A stretch of 64,000 nt of DNA, taken from assembly GCF_023734775.1 (NCBI RefSeq), contig NZ_AP025732.1, positions 3,354,501 to 3,418,500 of the forward strand. Direction: 5' to 3'. Positions within the stretch are counted from its first letter, which is position 1; every line of letters begins with the position of its first letter. Origin of the DNA: Nostoc cf. commune SO-36 (lineage in GTDB: Bacteria > Cyanobacteriota > Cyanobacteriia > Cyanobacteriales > Nostocaceae). The notes below the pieces were generated by a model, which did not search any database, had not been told where the DNA came from, and saw only the letters and a list, made by a program, of their open reading frames with translations. Position numbers and translations under genes: made by a program. Positions 30,111 through 39,471 of this stretch are shown here, in pieces.

Positions 30111-31398
30111 TTATTCATCATCATTATTATCAAAACTATCCTCCTCTTCTAATTCCTCTTGATTTTCATCCTCGAATTCTTCTTCATATTCAAGATCGTC
30201 TTCCTCTGACTCCTCTGATTGATATTTTGTTCTGACGGCTGCAAATTTGGCATCCTCTCCTGCAAAGTCATACTTAGCTTTGTCTTTGATGTCAATTTTC
30301 CAACCAGTCAGACGGGCTGCTAAACGGACGTTTTGCCCTTCTTTACCTATAGCCAAACTCAATTGATCTTCAGCCACAAGTACATGAGTTTGCCGCGATT
30401 CTGGATCCATTAGGCGTACTTCATCTACCCGTGCTGGACTTAAGGCATTAGCGATGTATGTTGCTGGGTCTGGCGACCAGCGAATTACATCTATTTTTTC
30501 ACCGCGTAATTCGTTGACTACCACTTGAATTCGCGATCCCCTAGCTCCGATACAAGCGCCTACTGGGTCTACATCGCGATCGAGAGTATCTACAGCTATT
30601 TTAGTCCGGGGACCGACATAACGGGAGGGAGGGTTTGCCTCCCTCGCTACGGCAACAATCCGTACCACTTCATCTTCGATTTCTGGGACTTCGTTGGCGA
30701 AAAGATAAACTACCAAACCAGCATCAGCACGAGTACACAAGCAACTGTGGCCCTCGTTGCTGACCTTGGGAGACTTTTTTCAGATATACCTTGAAGGTGG
30801 CATTTGCCCGATAATTATCGTTGGGCAACTGTTCCCGCTTCGGTAATTCGGCTTCTACTTCTGGCTGACCAAAGCCACTGCTAACTGCCAAAACCACTGA
30901 TTGCCGCTCAAACCGCAGGACTCTTGCTTGGAGAACAGTCCCTTCTAAATCTTGGAACTCTTCTTGCACCATCTGGCGCTGTTGATCCCGTAATTTTTGC
31001 GCCAATACTTGCTTAGTTTGCATCGCCGCCATCCGGCCAAATTCTCCTTGGTCGGGGGTAACATCTAACACCACAGAGTCCCCTAACTGCGCTTCGGGAG
31101 CGACTTGTTGAACTTCGTCTAGGGAAATTTGGTGGTCTGTATTATCTACTTCTTCAACAATGGTTTTGGTGGAAAGAACGCGAAATCCTTCTCCTTCAAT
31201 ATCGAGTTCTACTTCAAAATTTTCAAAATAATCTTCGTCAAACTGCTTGCGCTCTAAATTTTGGGCGCGGCGGTAACGTTCATAGCCTTTGAGTAGTGCT
31301 TCTCTAATCGCTGATTGAACTGCAAGCCGGGGTAAATTCCGTTCGCGACTAATACTTTCAATTAATTCTTTTAATCCAGGTAAAGTAACCATTGACAT
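30111..31398 (-). CDS. nusA: Transcription elongation factor NusA, one frameshift
   Basis: NusA binds RNA polymerase and nascent RNA and modulates pausing, termination and antitermination. The start at ATG 31398 has AAGGAG 8 nt upstream. The N-terminal domain reads MSMVTLPGLKELIESISRER; an S1-type region follows (LEGTVLQARVLRFERQSVVL), then after a frame break two KH domains (DPVGACIGARGSRIQVVVNE and LSLAIGKEGQNVRLAARLTG) and an acidic C-terminal tail rich in Glu/Asp. Removing the extra base near 30734 (GTGTACTCG to GTGTCTCG on the coding strand) joins LLV to SRADAGLVVYLF. The tail is a known cyanobacterial replacement for the longer C-terminal repeats of E. coli NusA. Confidence 0.92.
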
Positions 31399-31620
31399 AA
31401 GCAATCTCCTTTAAAAATTAGGGACTAGGGACTGGGCATTGGGCATTGGGCATGGGGCATGGGGCATTGGGCATGGGGCATTGGGTGCAAAGGGAAAAGA
31501 CTTGCAGCAACTTACCCTCTGCTCCTCTGCTCCTCTGCTCCTCTGCTCCTCTGCTTCTCTGCTTCTCCAATCCCTAGTCCCTAGTCCCTAGCCTCTAACC
31601 TCTAGCCTTTAATCACTTGT
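31399..31620. repeat. STRR-type heptamer arrays between rimP and nusA
   Basis: Heptamer-like repeats GGGCATT/GGGCATG (about 31436-31488) and octamer-like CTCCTCTG repeats (about 31512-31565), then CTAGTCC repeats. They fill the 220-bp gap between two operon genes. Confidence 0.75.
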
Positions 31621-32082
31621 TTATCGGCGCTCGTCTAGCTGCACCTTAGTAATTAGGGAGCGGGGAATTTCGACTACACGACCTTTTTGGTTTAAGTAGA
31701 GTGCTGTCTCATCCCGACGAACTAACTGACCAGTCCATTCTTCTTGTCCGTCGTAGGGGGGCGTTGTGGAGATGATGACAGGAAATCCTTTAAAAGAAAT
31801 AAACTCCCTGTCTGTTACCAGTTGCCGCGAAATACCAGGACTAGACACTTCCAAGACGTATTTATCTGGAACGATTTCCGCAGCATCTAAGGAGGCTTCT
31901 AAAGCACGGCTCATCCTCTCACAATCGTTCAACCCGGTGTCTTGCTCAGGATTGCGAATGTCTACCCGCAACACTGGTGGACTTTGGTTAGTGTGAAAAA
32001 CCACGCCAACCACTTCCAATCCCAGTTCTTCTGCTACTGGTGTCGCCAAATCAATAATTTGTGGAACTAAAGGATGAGCCAT
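31621..32082 (-). CDS. rimP: Ribosome maturation factor RimP
   Basis: A 153-residue protein needed for 30S subunit maturation. The start at 32082 ([20 protein letters not shown]) is preferred to an upstream extension from 32163 that lacks family similarity. Conserved blocks include [53 protein letters not shown] and the C-terminal Sm-like part ending [12 protein letters not shown]. It heads the rimP-nusA-ylxR-infB cluster. Confidence 0.92.
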   Translation of the reverse strand: MAHPLVPQIIDLATPVAEELGLEVVGVVFHTNQSPPVLRVDIRNPEQDTGLNDCERMSRALEASLDAAEIVPDKYVLEVSSPGISRQLVTDREFISFKGFPVIISTTPPYDGQEEWTGQLVRRDETALYLNQKGRVVEIPRSLITKVQLDERR

Positions 32083-32264
32083 GAGAGAATTCAATAAAAA
32101 AAGTGGGTGTCGACCCACTTCCTGCGATAGGTATATCTTCCAAGAAGTCTTGTGACGAACCATAAGATGATTCGCCTAATTCGAGTTTAGCGCATTTCTT
32201 TTATAGTCGTGCATTGGGAAGAGGCAGAGGGGCTCTTGGCTGGGAGCAGAGGGGAAAGAGCTAA

Positions 32265-33728
32265 TTATTTTATTCTCCCCCTTGTCCCCTGCCCCCGGCC
32301 TCCCCTGTCTGATCTTTTCACTATTGCTGGAACTGATACTTGTGTTCGTAACTGTCTGGTTTGCTCAATAATTTGGTCTATGTCTTCTTGGGACAAACGC
32401 TGGACGTAGTTGATTTTGATTTCCTCTAAGAAGTCAAAAAGTAAACTCTGAATTTCTGAGAGTACGTGTTTTTCCTTTATTTGAGATCCTAAGACTTTGC
32501 TAAAGGTTTCTACTAGTTGACTAGTGAGTTTTGCACCAACAGGGTCTTCAACAGCAGTAACTAACGTTTTGTAAAGATTAGTTGTGATTTGAGTTGCCAG
32601 TTGTTCGCTTAACTGGGTTTGAGCCTGTCCCACGCCAGGGAGATTCTGAAGGTTGCGGTAGACGGGGACTTGATGGAAGACGGTTTCGATGTTGTGGCGC
32701 AAAATGGCAACGATCGCAGGTTGAATTTCGGGTAGCACTTGGTAGACAATTGTTTTTACCAAAATGCCTGCGATCGCTTCCACTTCATTCACATTATTAA
32801 TATCTATGTAGGGACGTAAATTTTCTTGTTGCGAGAGCCAGCGCGTTAACTCACCCTTCTGAATTGAACCCTGAATCTGATTAATTACCCTCACCACTAC
32901 AATTTCTGTTAGTTCTTCGGCAAAATTGGCGACAATCCCCTGATTAATCTGCTTTCGCACTGGATGCAAATTTAATAACTGCGCTTGATCGAGGCGGACT
33001 AGTACAGGTACAATTCTTAACCACCGCCAAAATGGCAGTAGTAAAAATAAATCGTACCAACGCCACAATACTGCTTCAAACCAGCTTAAACCAGGATGTC
33101 GGCGTCTAATTAAGAAAGTGCGCCCCAGCAATTCTACGCCAAATAAAATTACAAAGGGTAAGTCAATAATCCAGAAATTATCAACAAATTCGCCATTTTC
33201 ACCGATTTGGCGGAAGTAGTTAGAGGCAATCAAAGGGCGGATGCTCTGGTTAAAAAAATTAATTTCTTTAACCCAGCCATTTTGTGATAAATGAGGCTGA
33301 CTCCAAAAAGTGGCAAAGGACTGTTTTGCAGATTCGTTACCGATGTGCGATCGCATCTGCTTTTTGATTTTTTCCAGAGTCCCACTCTTATTCACTCCCG
33401 CAAACGGGTTACTGTCAATCATCTCGCTGCTAAGACGACTTATTTGTATTAGCCTGCCATTTACTTGAGGCGACTGTAACCCTGTTTGTCTAACTTCTTC
33501 TTCTAATGCGTCTACTGTTTTCAGATAGTTTTCGGTGTCTCGATGGGCTTCAATACCTTTTATTGGGTCATAAATCTTGGTAATTTGGGGAAGTTTTCGC
33601 AAGTAGAAATCCCGCCAAGGTACGTAACTTAAATCAAATACAATAAAACCTAAATTTACGGTGGCGGCAATTGCCATAAATCTTTCAAACCAAAGGTTTC
33701 GCTGCTTAGAAGATTTTAGATTTTTCAT
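32265..33728 (-). CDS. Conserved cyanobacterial membrane protein
   Basis: A 487-residue protein of unknown function. An N-terminal hydrophobic helix (FMAIAATVNLGFIVFDLSYV) is followed by a charged region, then a cluster of hydrophobic segments (FWIIDLPFVILFGVELLGRT, RWYDLFLLLPFWRW, LRIVPVLVRL) resembling the S2-S4 part of ion-channel sensors because Arg residues lie on one side. The C-terminal half is long and helical (VVVRVINQIQGSIQKGELTR, then LVETFSKVLGSQIKEKH). The last 13 or so residues (RGGRGQGTRGRIK) are encoded by a G-rich simple repeat at 32265-32305, so the true C-terminus may have been extended by repeat growth. The channel resemblance is weak and only suggestive. Confidence 0.6.
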   Translation of the reverse strand: MKNLKSSKQRNLWFERFMAIAATVNLGFIVFDLSYVPWRDFYLRKLPQITKIYDPIKGIEAHRDTENYLKTVDALEEEVRQTGLQSPQVNGRLIQISRLSSEMIDSNPFAGVNKSGTLEKIKKQMRSHIGNESAKQSFATFWSQPHLSQNGWVKEINFFNQSIRPLIASNYFRQIGENGEFVDNFWIIDLPFVILFGVELLGRTFLIRRRHPGLSWFEAVLWRWYDLFLLLPFWRWLRIVPVLVRLDQAQLLNLHPVRKQINQGIVANFAEELTEIVVVRVINQIQGSIQKGELTRWLSQQENLRPYIDINNVNEVEAIAGILVKTIVYQVLPEIQPAIVAILRHNIETVFHQVPVYRNLQNLPGVGQAQTQLSEQLATQITTNLYKTLVTAVEDPVGAKLTSQLVETFSKVLGSQIKEKHVLSEIQSLLFDFLEEIKINYVQRLSQEDIDQIIEQTRQLRTQVSVPAIVKRSDRGGRGQGTRGRIK

Positions 33729-34256
33729 TTTATGTTATATATTATACATTTTTGTGTATAGGCTCTTTTATAGGACTTACGCACGAGTTACGGAATAACG
33801 TAGACGCTTCTCTACGAGACGCTACGCGAACGGCTTGCCGCAGGCTACCACAGAGGCGCAGAGGGCACGGAGAAATCAGAGTTTGAGAGATATTTTGCGT
33901 AAGTCCTATTTTATTAATTTCCGGTTTTCTCCAAACAATTACAGCAATTTGCAGTTGAGTAGACCGCAGATCACATCTGTGCATCTCCTACTTTAATTTA
34001 CGCTCCTTGCTCCCTTGGCTCTTTTTCAGGGGGCGTATTCAATTCAAATGATAAGTGCTGTATCTCTGCCAATGTTAAGATACTTCTTTTGATAGATAAT
34101 AAAAAATTTTTTTTGTGCATCGATTAAGTTTCACAAAAATAAGTCACAAATTATTCAAAAATCATTAAATAATCGCGAAAAAAGTTATTAAACAAACTTA
34201 AAATGCAGCTGTTAACCTTTATAATCCTGCTGATTTAACCCAAAGGAGTTTTGAGT
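33729..34256. other. Intergenic with a nested repeat
   Basis: About 530 bp containing the 138-bp MITE-like element (33771-33908) and AT-rich DNA that probably includes the promoter of the following gene. A leftward 80-codon frame here only reads through the repeat. Confidence 0.6.
33771..33908. repeat. 138-bp MITE-like element with a nested 47-bp insertion
   Basis: Same TAGGACTTACGCA termini as the element at 21962-22054 but in opposite orientation, and about 45 bp longer. The extra segment (about 33810-33856) begins TAGACGCTTCTCTACGAGAC and ends TTGCCGCAGGCTA; it replaces two bases (AA) of the shorter element. The insert belongs to the GAGACGCTACGCGAACG dispersed family. Confidence 0.85.
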
Positions 34257-34982
34257 ATGTGGTGTGGGTTTGGAAAATCAAGCGCAACCTTTGCTGTTAC
34301 TTGCCTGATAAGTGCTGGCTTAGTAATTGCAGATACTGGTTTCGCAGTCACTCAAAAAAGTTATACGCCCCAGCAATTCCGTGAGGTATTGCGGGGATTA
34401 GGCTATAACGTCAAGGTAACAAACACTCCCTTGACGGATGAGGAAACTAAAAAAGCAATTCGTGAATTTCAAACAGGCTATAAGCTAAAACCAGTTGATG
34501 GGATAGCAGGGCCAAAAACTCAGGCTTTTGCTGCTAACATCGTTCAAATTCTGCAAACAAATTTGAATGCAGTGGTCAAGCCAAATCCTCCACTTCCGCG
34601 CGATCATTTTTATGGTTCTCGGACGGAAGCAGTGGTGAGGGAGTATCAGAAGAAATATCAGTTGCAAGAAACTGGAATTGCTAATTTAGCACTTCGCCAA
34701 AAGCTAAATGAAGAAGCAAAGACAGTCTTCAGCCAGCCGACGGCTAAACCGACAGCTAAACCGACAGCTACGCCAACAGCTACACCGACAGCTACGCCAA
34801 GAGCTACACCGACAGCGACACCAACAGCTAAACCAACAGCTACACCGACAGCTACGCCAACAGCTAAACCGACAGCTACACCAACAGCTACACCGACAGC
34901 TACACCAACAGCTACACCGACAGCTACGCCAACAGCTACACCGACAGCTACGCCAACAGCTACGCCAACAGCTACACCCTAA
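34257..34982 (+). CDS. Peptidoglycan-binding protein with Pro-Thr repeat tail
   Basis: A 241-residue exported protein. The N-terminus ([20 protein letters not shown]) is a signal peptide; two peptidoglycan-binding-1 domains follow, the first about residues 40-95 ([35 protein letters not shown]), the second about 105-150 ([20 protein letters not shown]). From about residue 165 the protein is a (P-T-A-[TK]) repeat encoded by a 12-bp tandem repeat (34738-34979). Such tails are usually wall-spanning spacers. The ATG at 34257 has AAAGGAG 8 nt upstream. No catalytic domain is present. Confidence 0.85.
   Translation: MWCGFGKSSATFAVTCLISAGLVIADTGFAVTQKSYTPQQFREVLRGLGYNVKVTNTPLTDEETKKAIREFQTGYKLKPVDGIAGPKTQAFAANIVQILQTNLNAVVKPNPPLPRDHFYGSRTEAVVREYQKKYQLQETGIANLALRQKLNEEAKTVFSQPTAKPTAKPTATPTATPTATPRATPTATPTAKPTATPTATPTAKPTATPTATPTATPTATPTATPTATPTATPTATPTATP
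34738..34979 (+). repeat. 12-bp tandem repeat coding Pro-Thr tail
   Basis: About twenty copies of a 12-bp unit (CCRACAGCTAMR type) that stay in frame and encode PTAT/PTAK. Length variation between strains is likely. Confidence 0.85.
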
Positions 34983-35013
34983 TGATTACAAAAAACTCCT
35001 ACCTTAAAGCCCT

Positions 35014-35907
35014 TCAAATCATTTGATTTGGTTCTTCTAAGGGCCTGCCCTTGGGTGTAGGTAGTATTGGACGAAGGTCATTGTAAGGCATAGGAATGTA
35101 CTGCACACTAGGTCGGCCTCCTTGTGGCTGTGGGTACAAATCCATGAGTTCATAAATAGAATGGGGCAGTCCGACGGTTACGGGCAGCCCCATTTCTGTT
35201 GATTCTTCAATAGTGATGGGATAATCGTGGGTAACGCGCCCAGTGGTCAAAGCCTCGATAATCGATTCAATATTTTCTGGCAGAACTTTTTGTTTGGGTA
35301 TACTGTCTTTAAGCAGAGTTCGCACAAACCGTTGTACCTGCTGTATTGCTTTGCGTGAGAGGTCGGCCATAATTAGGGTTTGGTCATCAATCTCACCGAT
35401 GGGTTTATCTTCAACTACTTTTAGAATACTGGCTGCGGGATAGTTACCCAATTGGGGATCAACTGGGCCTAAAACAGCGTTAGCATCCATAATAATTTCA
35501 TCAGAGGCTAGGGCAATCATTGTACCGCCACTCATAGCATAGTGGGGTACAAAAACTGTGACTTTTGCCTGGTGGCGAATTAATGCTCTGGCGATTTGTT
35601 CGGTAGCTAAAACCAAACCACCAGGAGTATGCAAAATTAAATCAATCGGCACATCTGAGGGTGTGAGGCGAATTGCTCGCAATATTTGTTCTGAGTCTTC
35701 GATAGTAATGTAGCGAGATATGGGAACTCCCAGGAAGCTAATAGACTCTTGACGGTGAATCAGCAAAATTACCCGACTTTTGCGTTCCTGCTGGAATTGT
35801 TGTAAAGCACGCAAGCGCCGATATTCTATTTGACGTTTTTGCCAGAGGGGTTGCAAAGAAGTCAGAAGCAGAAAAATCCAGAATAAATCACCAATACCAA
35901 AGCCCAT
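35014..35907 (-). CDS. SDH-family Clp-fold serine protease, membrane-anchored
   Basis: A 297-residue protein with an N-terminal hydrophobic helix (MGFGIGDLFWIFLLLTSLQP) and a Clp/crotonase-fold domain related to SppA-type and DUF114-like serine proteases. Features: SRVILLIHRQESISFLGVPI, DLILHTPGGLVLATEQIARA (oxyanion Gly-Gly), and VFVPHYAMSGGTMIALASDE with the likely nucleophilic Ser, then VLGPVDPQLGNYPA. The start at 35907 is favoured because it opens directly into the membrane helix; the frame is open to 35946. It probably cleaves membrane proteins or signal peptides at the cytoplasmic face. Confidence 0.85.
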   Translation of the reverse strand: MGFGIGDLFWIFLLLTSLQPLWQKRQIEYRRLRALQQFQQERKSRVILLIHRQESISFLGVPISRYITIEDSEQILRAIRLTPSDVPIDLILHTPGGLVLATEQIARALIRHQAKVTVFVPHYAMSGGTMIALASDEIIMDANAVLGPVDPQLGNYPAASILKVVEDKPIGEIDDQTLIMADLSRKAIQQVQRFVRTLLKDSIPKQKVLPENIESIIEALTTGRVTHDYPITIEESTEMGLPVTVGLPHSIYELMDLYPQPQGGRPSVQYIPMPYNDLRPILPTPKGRPLEEPNQMI

Positions 35908-36228
35908 AAATATTAATTCTTGTTCAAAAATAACGGTTGCCGTCATTATTGTGACAATTTTTGGGCGATCGCATTTCTATCTGTAGATTTAAAAGTCACT
36001 AATTACACTAACCACAAGGAGATGCCAATTCAAGATTATGTTAGCGAGTCCGCATACCCCTGCGGGGAAGCAAGCTATGTACAGCATCTTGTAGAAAGCA
36101 CCATCACAAATTACGAATTACGTTAGCGTAGCGGTAGCGAGTCTTGCCTACGGCACGCCAAGGGCGATAGCGCAGCGTTAGCGAGTCATCGAGCGTCACG
36201 AGCGTCATTACGAATTACGAATTACGAA
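35908..36228. other. Intergenic with a 109-bp repeat copy
   Basis: About 320 bp. The right half is the 109-bp repeat described at 36109-36217, followed by three ATTACGA heptamers. A 68-codon rightward frame over this interval is judged spurious. Confidence 0.6.
36109..36217 (+). repeat. 109-bp dispersed repeat, copy A
   Basis: Identical over 109 bp to 47388-47496 in the same orientation. It begins AATTACGAATTACGTTAGCG, contains GTAGCGGTAGCGAGTC and ends GCGTCATTACGAATTA. AATTACGAATTA appears at both ends. Confidence 0.9.
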
Positions 36229-38121
36229 TTATGACCCCCTTCGCCAAATCTTGATTGTGTCGTCATCACCACCACTAACTAGGGTTTGCCCATCGGGACT
36301 GAAGGCAACACACCTAACATAGTTGGAATGTCCTGTAAGTGTGCTGATTTCTCTCCCACTGTGTATATGCCACAGTTTGATAGTGTTGTCCCAACTCCCA
36401 CTAGCAAGAAATTGTCCATCCTGGCTAAATGCGACTGACCAAACTGAATCAGAATGGCCAGTGAGAGTATGAATTTCTCTGCCAGTATTTACGTGCCACA
36501 GTTTAATCGTGTTGTCACCACTGCCACTGGCGAGAATTTCCCCATCCTTGCTGAAGGCGACACAGTTGACGAAAAAGGAATGACCTGCAAGTGTATAGAT
36601 GTTTCTGCCTGTGTATACTTGCCACAGTTTAATGGTGTAATCATTACTGCCACTAGCCACCATCTGTTTATCCTGGCTATTGGTTCCAGACATTTTCGGA
36701 GAGTAGGCGACTGACGAAACTGAGTCGGAATGACCAGTGAGAGTTTGGATTTCTATGCCAGTGTGTACCTGCCACACTTTGATTGTGCAATCAGCACTAC
36801 CGCTAGCCAGAAACTTGCCATCTGGACTCAAGGTAACAGAATTCACCCAGTTGGTATGACCAGCGAGAGTACGAATTTCTCTGCCTGTGTTGATATCCCA
36901 CAATTTGATTGTGTTATCCCAACTACCACTGGCTAAAATTCCTCGGTTTAGGTCTGTAACTCCCGCAGATTTGCCGGACTCGCCTTGATAAGAAAAGTTG
37001 GGAGAGATGGGGCTAAAAGCGACGGAATGAACCATACTGGAATGACTAGAAGACCAACGACCCAGTTGACGCACTAGCTTGCCAGTACTTACTTGCCAAA
37101 GTTTGATAGTCTTGTCATTACTGCCACTTGCAATAAATTGCCCGTCTGGACTAATGGCGATCGCATGAACCATACTAGAATGACCTTTGATGGTCTGTAT
37201 GCATTGCCAGTTCTGCTGATCTAATACAATCGGTGGAGATGGTTTAGGTCTAGGCGTTATCAGTAAAGTAGGTGATTTTGCTGTTACATCTTTCCCACTA
37301 TCAGAGCCTAATAAATCTAACCACTCCTGCACAGATTGGGGACGATAGGTTGACTCCAAATCCATGCCGCACATAATAGCCTGATTTACTCTGTTGCTAA
37401 TGTTGGGATTGAAATATTGTGGTGGTTCTAAATTAATATTGTGGCGTCTATCATCTGCATTTGTTGGTATAACTGCGGTAAGCAAATTGTACAAAGTAGC
37501 GGCTAGGGCGTAGATATCAATGTATTCTCCTCTTGGTGCTTCTGATTCATATTGTTCAGGTGGGGCAAAACCAGGAGTACGATACACTGTATGCCTTTGG
37601 ATCATATTAGGAATAAATTCTCTAGCGATGCCAAAATCTATCAGCACTGCTTCTGATTTATCAATGCGGATCATGATGTTGCGTGGTTTGAGATCCCGAT
37701 GCAGCAATCCTTTAGAATGGATTAGGGTCAAAGCGTCACCAATTTGCCTAATGTAGAGCAGTGCTTCTGCTTCTGATAGCACCCCTATCCGTCTCACGCG
37801 CTGTCCCAAGTCTTCCCCTTCGATATAATCCATCACCATGCAGGGCAAATTTCCCTCATCAAAGATGGTTTCTATCTGTACTATATGAGGATGATGGCAC
37901 ACAGCCAGCCTAACTGCTTCATCACGGAAGTCTTGCCGTAACTTGTTTCGGTGAAGTATCCAAGCGGGGTGATTCAGGATTTCTTCTTTGAGGGTTTTAA
38001 TCACTCGCTGTTGATTCCGTTGATTTCTGGCAAGATAAGTAATGCCAATTCCGCCTTCACCTAGTTGCCTTTCGATAATGTAGCGTCCCCCGAATAAAGA
38101 CTTTCCTGCATTCCACACCAT
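36229..38121 (-). CDS. Ser/Thr protein kinase with WD40 beta-propeller
   Basis: A 630-residue Hanks-type kinase. The Gly-rich loop is LGEGGIGITYL, the ATP Lys is about 42 (VIKTLK), the catalytic loop is HRDLKPRN (Asp about 142) and the Mg motif DFG about 162-164; the activation segment contains GFAPPEQYES. From about residue 305 seven WD40 repeats follow (for example GHSSMVHAIAISPDGQFIAS, SGSNDKTIKLWQVSTGK), predicted to form one propeller used for protein contacts. There is no transmembrane helix. Kinases of this architecture are typical of filamentous cyanobacteria. All key residues are intact. Confidence 0.93.
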   Translation of the reverse strand: MVWNAGKSLFGGRYIIERQLGEGGIGITYLARNQRNQQRVIKTLKEEILNHPAWILHRNKLRQDFRDEAVRLAVCHHPHIVQIETIFDEGNLPCMVMDYIEGEDLGQRVRRIGVLSEAEALLYIRQIGDALTLIHSKGLLHRDLKPRNIMIRIDKSEAVLIDFGIAREFIPNMIQRHTVYRTPGFAPPEQYESEAPRGEYIDIYALAATLYNLLTAVIPTNADDRRHNINLEPPQYFNPNISNRVNQAIMCGMDLESTYRPQSVQEWLDLLGSDSGKDVTAKSPTLLITPRPKPSPPIVLDQQNWQCIQTIKGHSSMVHAIAISPDGQFIASGSNDKTIKLWQVSTGKLVRQLGRWSSSHSSMVHSVAFSPISPNFSYQGESGKSAGVTDLNRGILASGSWDNTIKLWDINTGREIRTLAGHTNWVNSVTLSPDGKFLASGSADCTIKVWQVHTGIEIQTLTGHSDSVSSVAYSPKMSGTNSQDKQMVASGSNDYTIKLWQVYTGRNIYTLAGHSFFVNCVAFSKDGEILASGSGDNTIKLWHVNTGREIHTLTGHSDSVWSVAFSQDGQFLASGSWDNTIKLWHIHSGREISTLTGHSNYVRCVAFSPDGQTLVSGGDDDTIKIWRRGS

Positions 38122-38422
38122 TAGTAATATTTGACAATTGCTGGTATTTATTTTGGCACGGTATCAGAACAGCCAACACGAATTTTTGGAAATTCTCTCA
38201 GAATCGCTGTTGTATTTTTTTTAAATTTACTTACTTAGATAACATTTTTCTTAACCTCGGTAATTACAAAATAATTAACAGTATCAAGTTGGATATACCT
38301 TAATTATTTTAGTTAAACTATGTTTTTACACTAAAATCTCTAGTTGATTCTTCATGCTAGAGTAAACGATGACTTTAGCCATATTTGTTCATAATAATTT
38401 GACTTGTAGGTAATCTAAAATT
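38122..38422. other. Divergent promoter interval
   Basis: About 300 bp of AT-rich DNA between the leftward kinase gene and the rightward heme-HAMP gene. No specific element recognised. Confidence 0.5.
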
Positions 38423-39343
38423 ATGCTAAAGAATCTGAATCTGAAACAAAAGTTTACAATTCTGCTATTAGTAATTCTTACATTCGGTTTGAGCTTGAGT
38501 GGATTTGCTCTTTCTTCTCTGCTCAGAGAAAATGCTAAACAGGATATTAGCTCAACTGGTCTAATACTCATCCAAACAATGAGTTCTGTTCGGAAATATA
38601 CTAGTACGCAAGTGAATCCAGAGCTAGTTGATAAATTGGCTACTGAGTTTTTGCCGCAAACTGTGCCTGGATATTCAGCACGAGAGGTATTTGAGATTTT
38701 ACGGAAAACACCAGAATACCGTGATTTCTTTTATAAAGAAGCAACTCTCAATCCTACAAATCTGCGGGATAAAGCAGACGGTTTTGAGACGGAAATTGTC
38801 GAAAGGTTCAGAAATAAATCAGACCTTAAAGAAGTAAGTGGATTTCGCTCAATTCCTGGTGGGGATATCTTTTATATTGCTCGTCCCTTAGCAGTGTCTG
38901 AACAAAGTTGTCTGGTCTGTCATAGTGTACCTGAAGCTGCACCTCCAAGCATGATTAGTCTTTATGGTGCAGCTAATGGATTTGGGTGGAAGCTTAATGA
39001 AATTGTTGGCGCTCAGATTATATCAGTACCTGCTAATAATGTCATTAGCAAAGCCAATCAGTCTTCCTTAGTAATTATTTTGATTGTATCAACTATATTT
39101 ATAGCGACTATCCTGTTAGTTAACTTTTTCTTGAATCGACAAGTTGTTATACCTCTCAAGCGTATGACTCGCATAGCCGAAGAAGTTAGTACAGGACACA
39201 TGGAAGTTGAATTTGAGCTAATGTCTAATGATGAAATCGGTAATTTAGCTAAAGCCTTTAGACGGATGCAGTTAAGTTTAGAAATGGCAATGAAAAGAAT
39301 CAAACGCACTCATGGAAGTACAGGGGATTCAAATAATTTTTAA
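38423..39343 (+). CDS. c-type-heme DUF3365 protein with HAMP domain
   Basis: A 306-residue membrane sensor. A transmembrane helix at about residues 11-33 leads to a periplasmic DUF3365 (Tll0287-like) domain that holds one heme-binding motif CLVCH (Cys 163, Cys 166, His 167) and the segment GFRSIPGGDIFYIARPLAV. A second helix (about 215-237) is followed by a HAMP linker (IPLKRMTRIAEEVSTGHMEV, then NDEIGNLAKAFRRMQ). No kinase or methyl-accepting output is present, so it probably signals to a partner. The neighbouring Ser/Thr kinases are candidates, though nothing proves the link. Confidence 0.87.
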   Translation: MLKNLNLKQKFTILLLVILTFGLSLSGFALSSLLRENAKQDISSTGLILIQTMSSVRKYTSTQVNPELVDKLATEFLPQTVPGYSAREVFEILRKTPEYRDFFYKEATLNPTNLRDKADGFETEIVERFRNKSDLKEVSGFRSIPGGDIFYIARPLAVSEQSCLVCHSVPEAAPPSMISLYGAANGFGWKLNEIVGAQIISVPANNVISKANQSSLVIILIVSTIFIATILLVNFFLNRQVVIPLKRMTRIAEEVSTGHMEVEFELMSNDEIGNLAKAFRRMQLSLEMAMKRIKRTHGSTGDSNNF

Positions 39344-39471
39344 TTAATTTTTGTCACGGGTATTTAGACCTCGCCAAAAAACTCTCCCATTTTATATACC
39401 TCTGTTGACTTAAACCCACATAATTAGTTAAAAGAGTAAAAATCACCCCTAAATTGGTCAGGTCTAAATCT

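Noticed and set aside
33742..33984. 80-codon leftward frame
   Set aside because: It simply translates the MITE-like repeat at 33771-33908.
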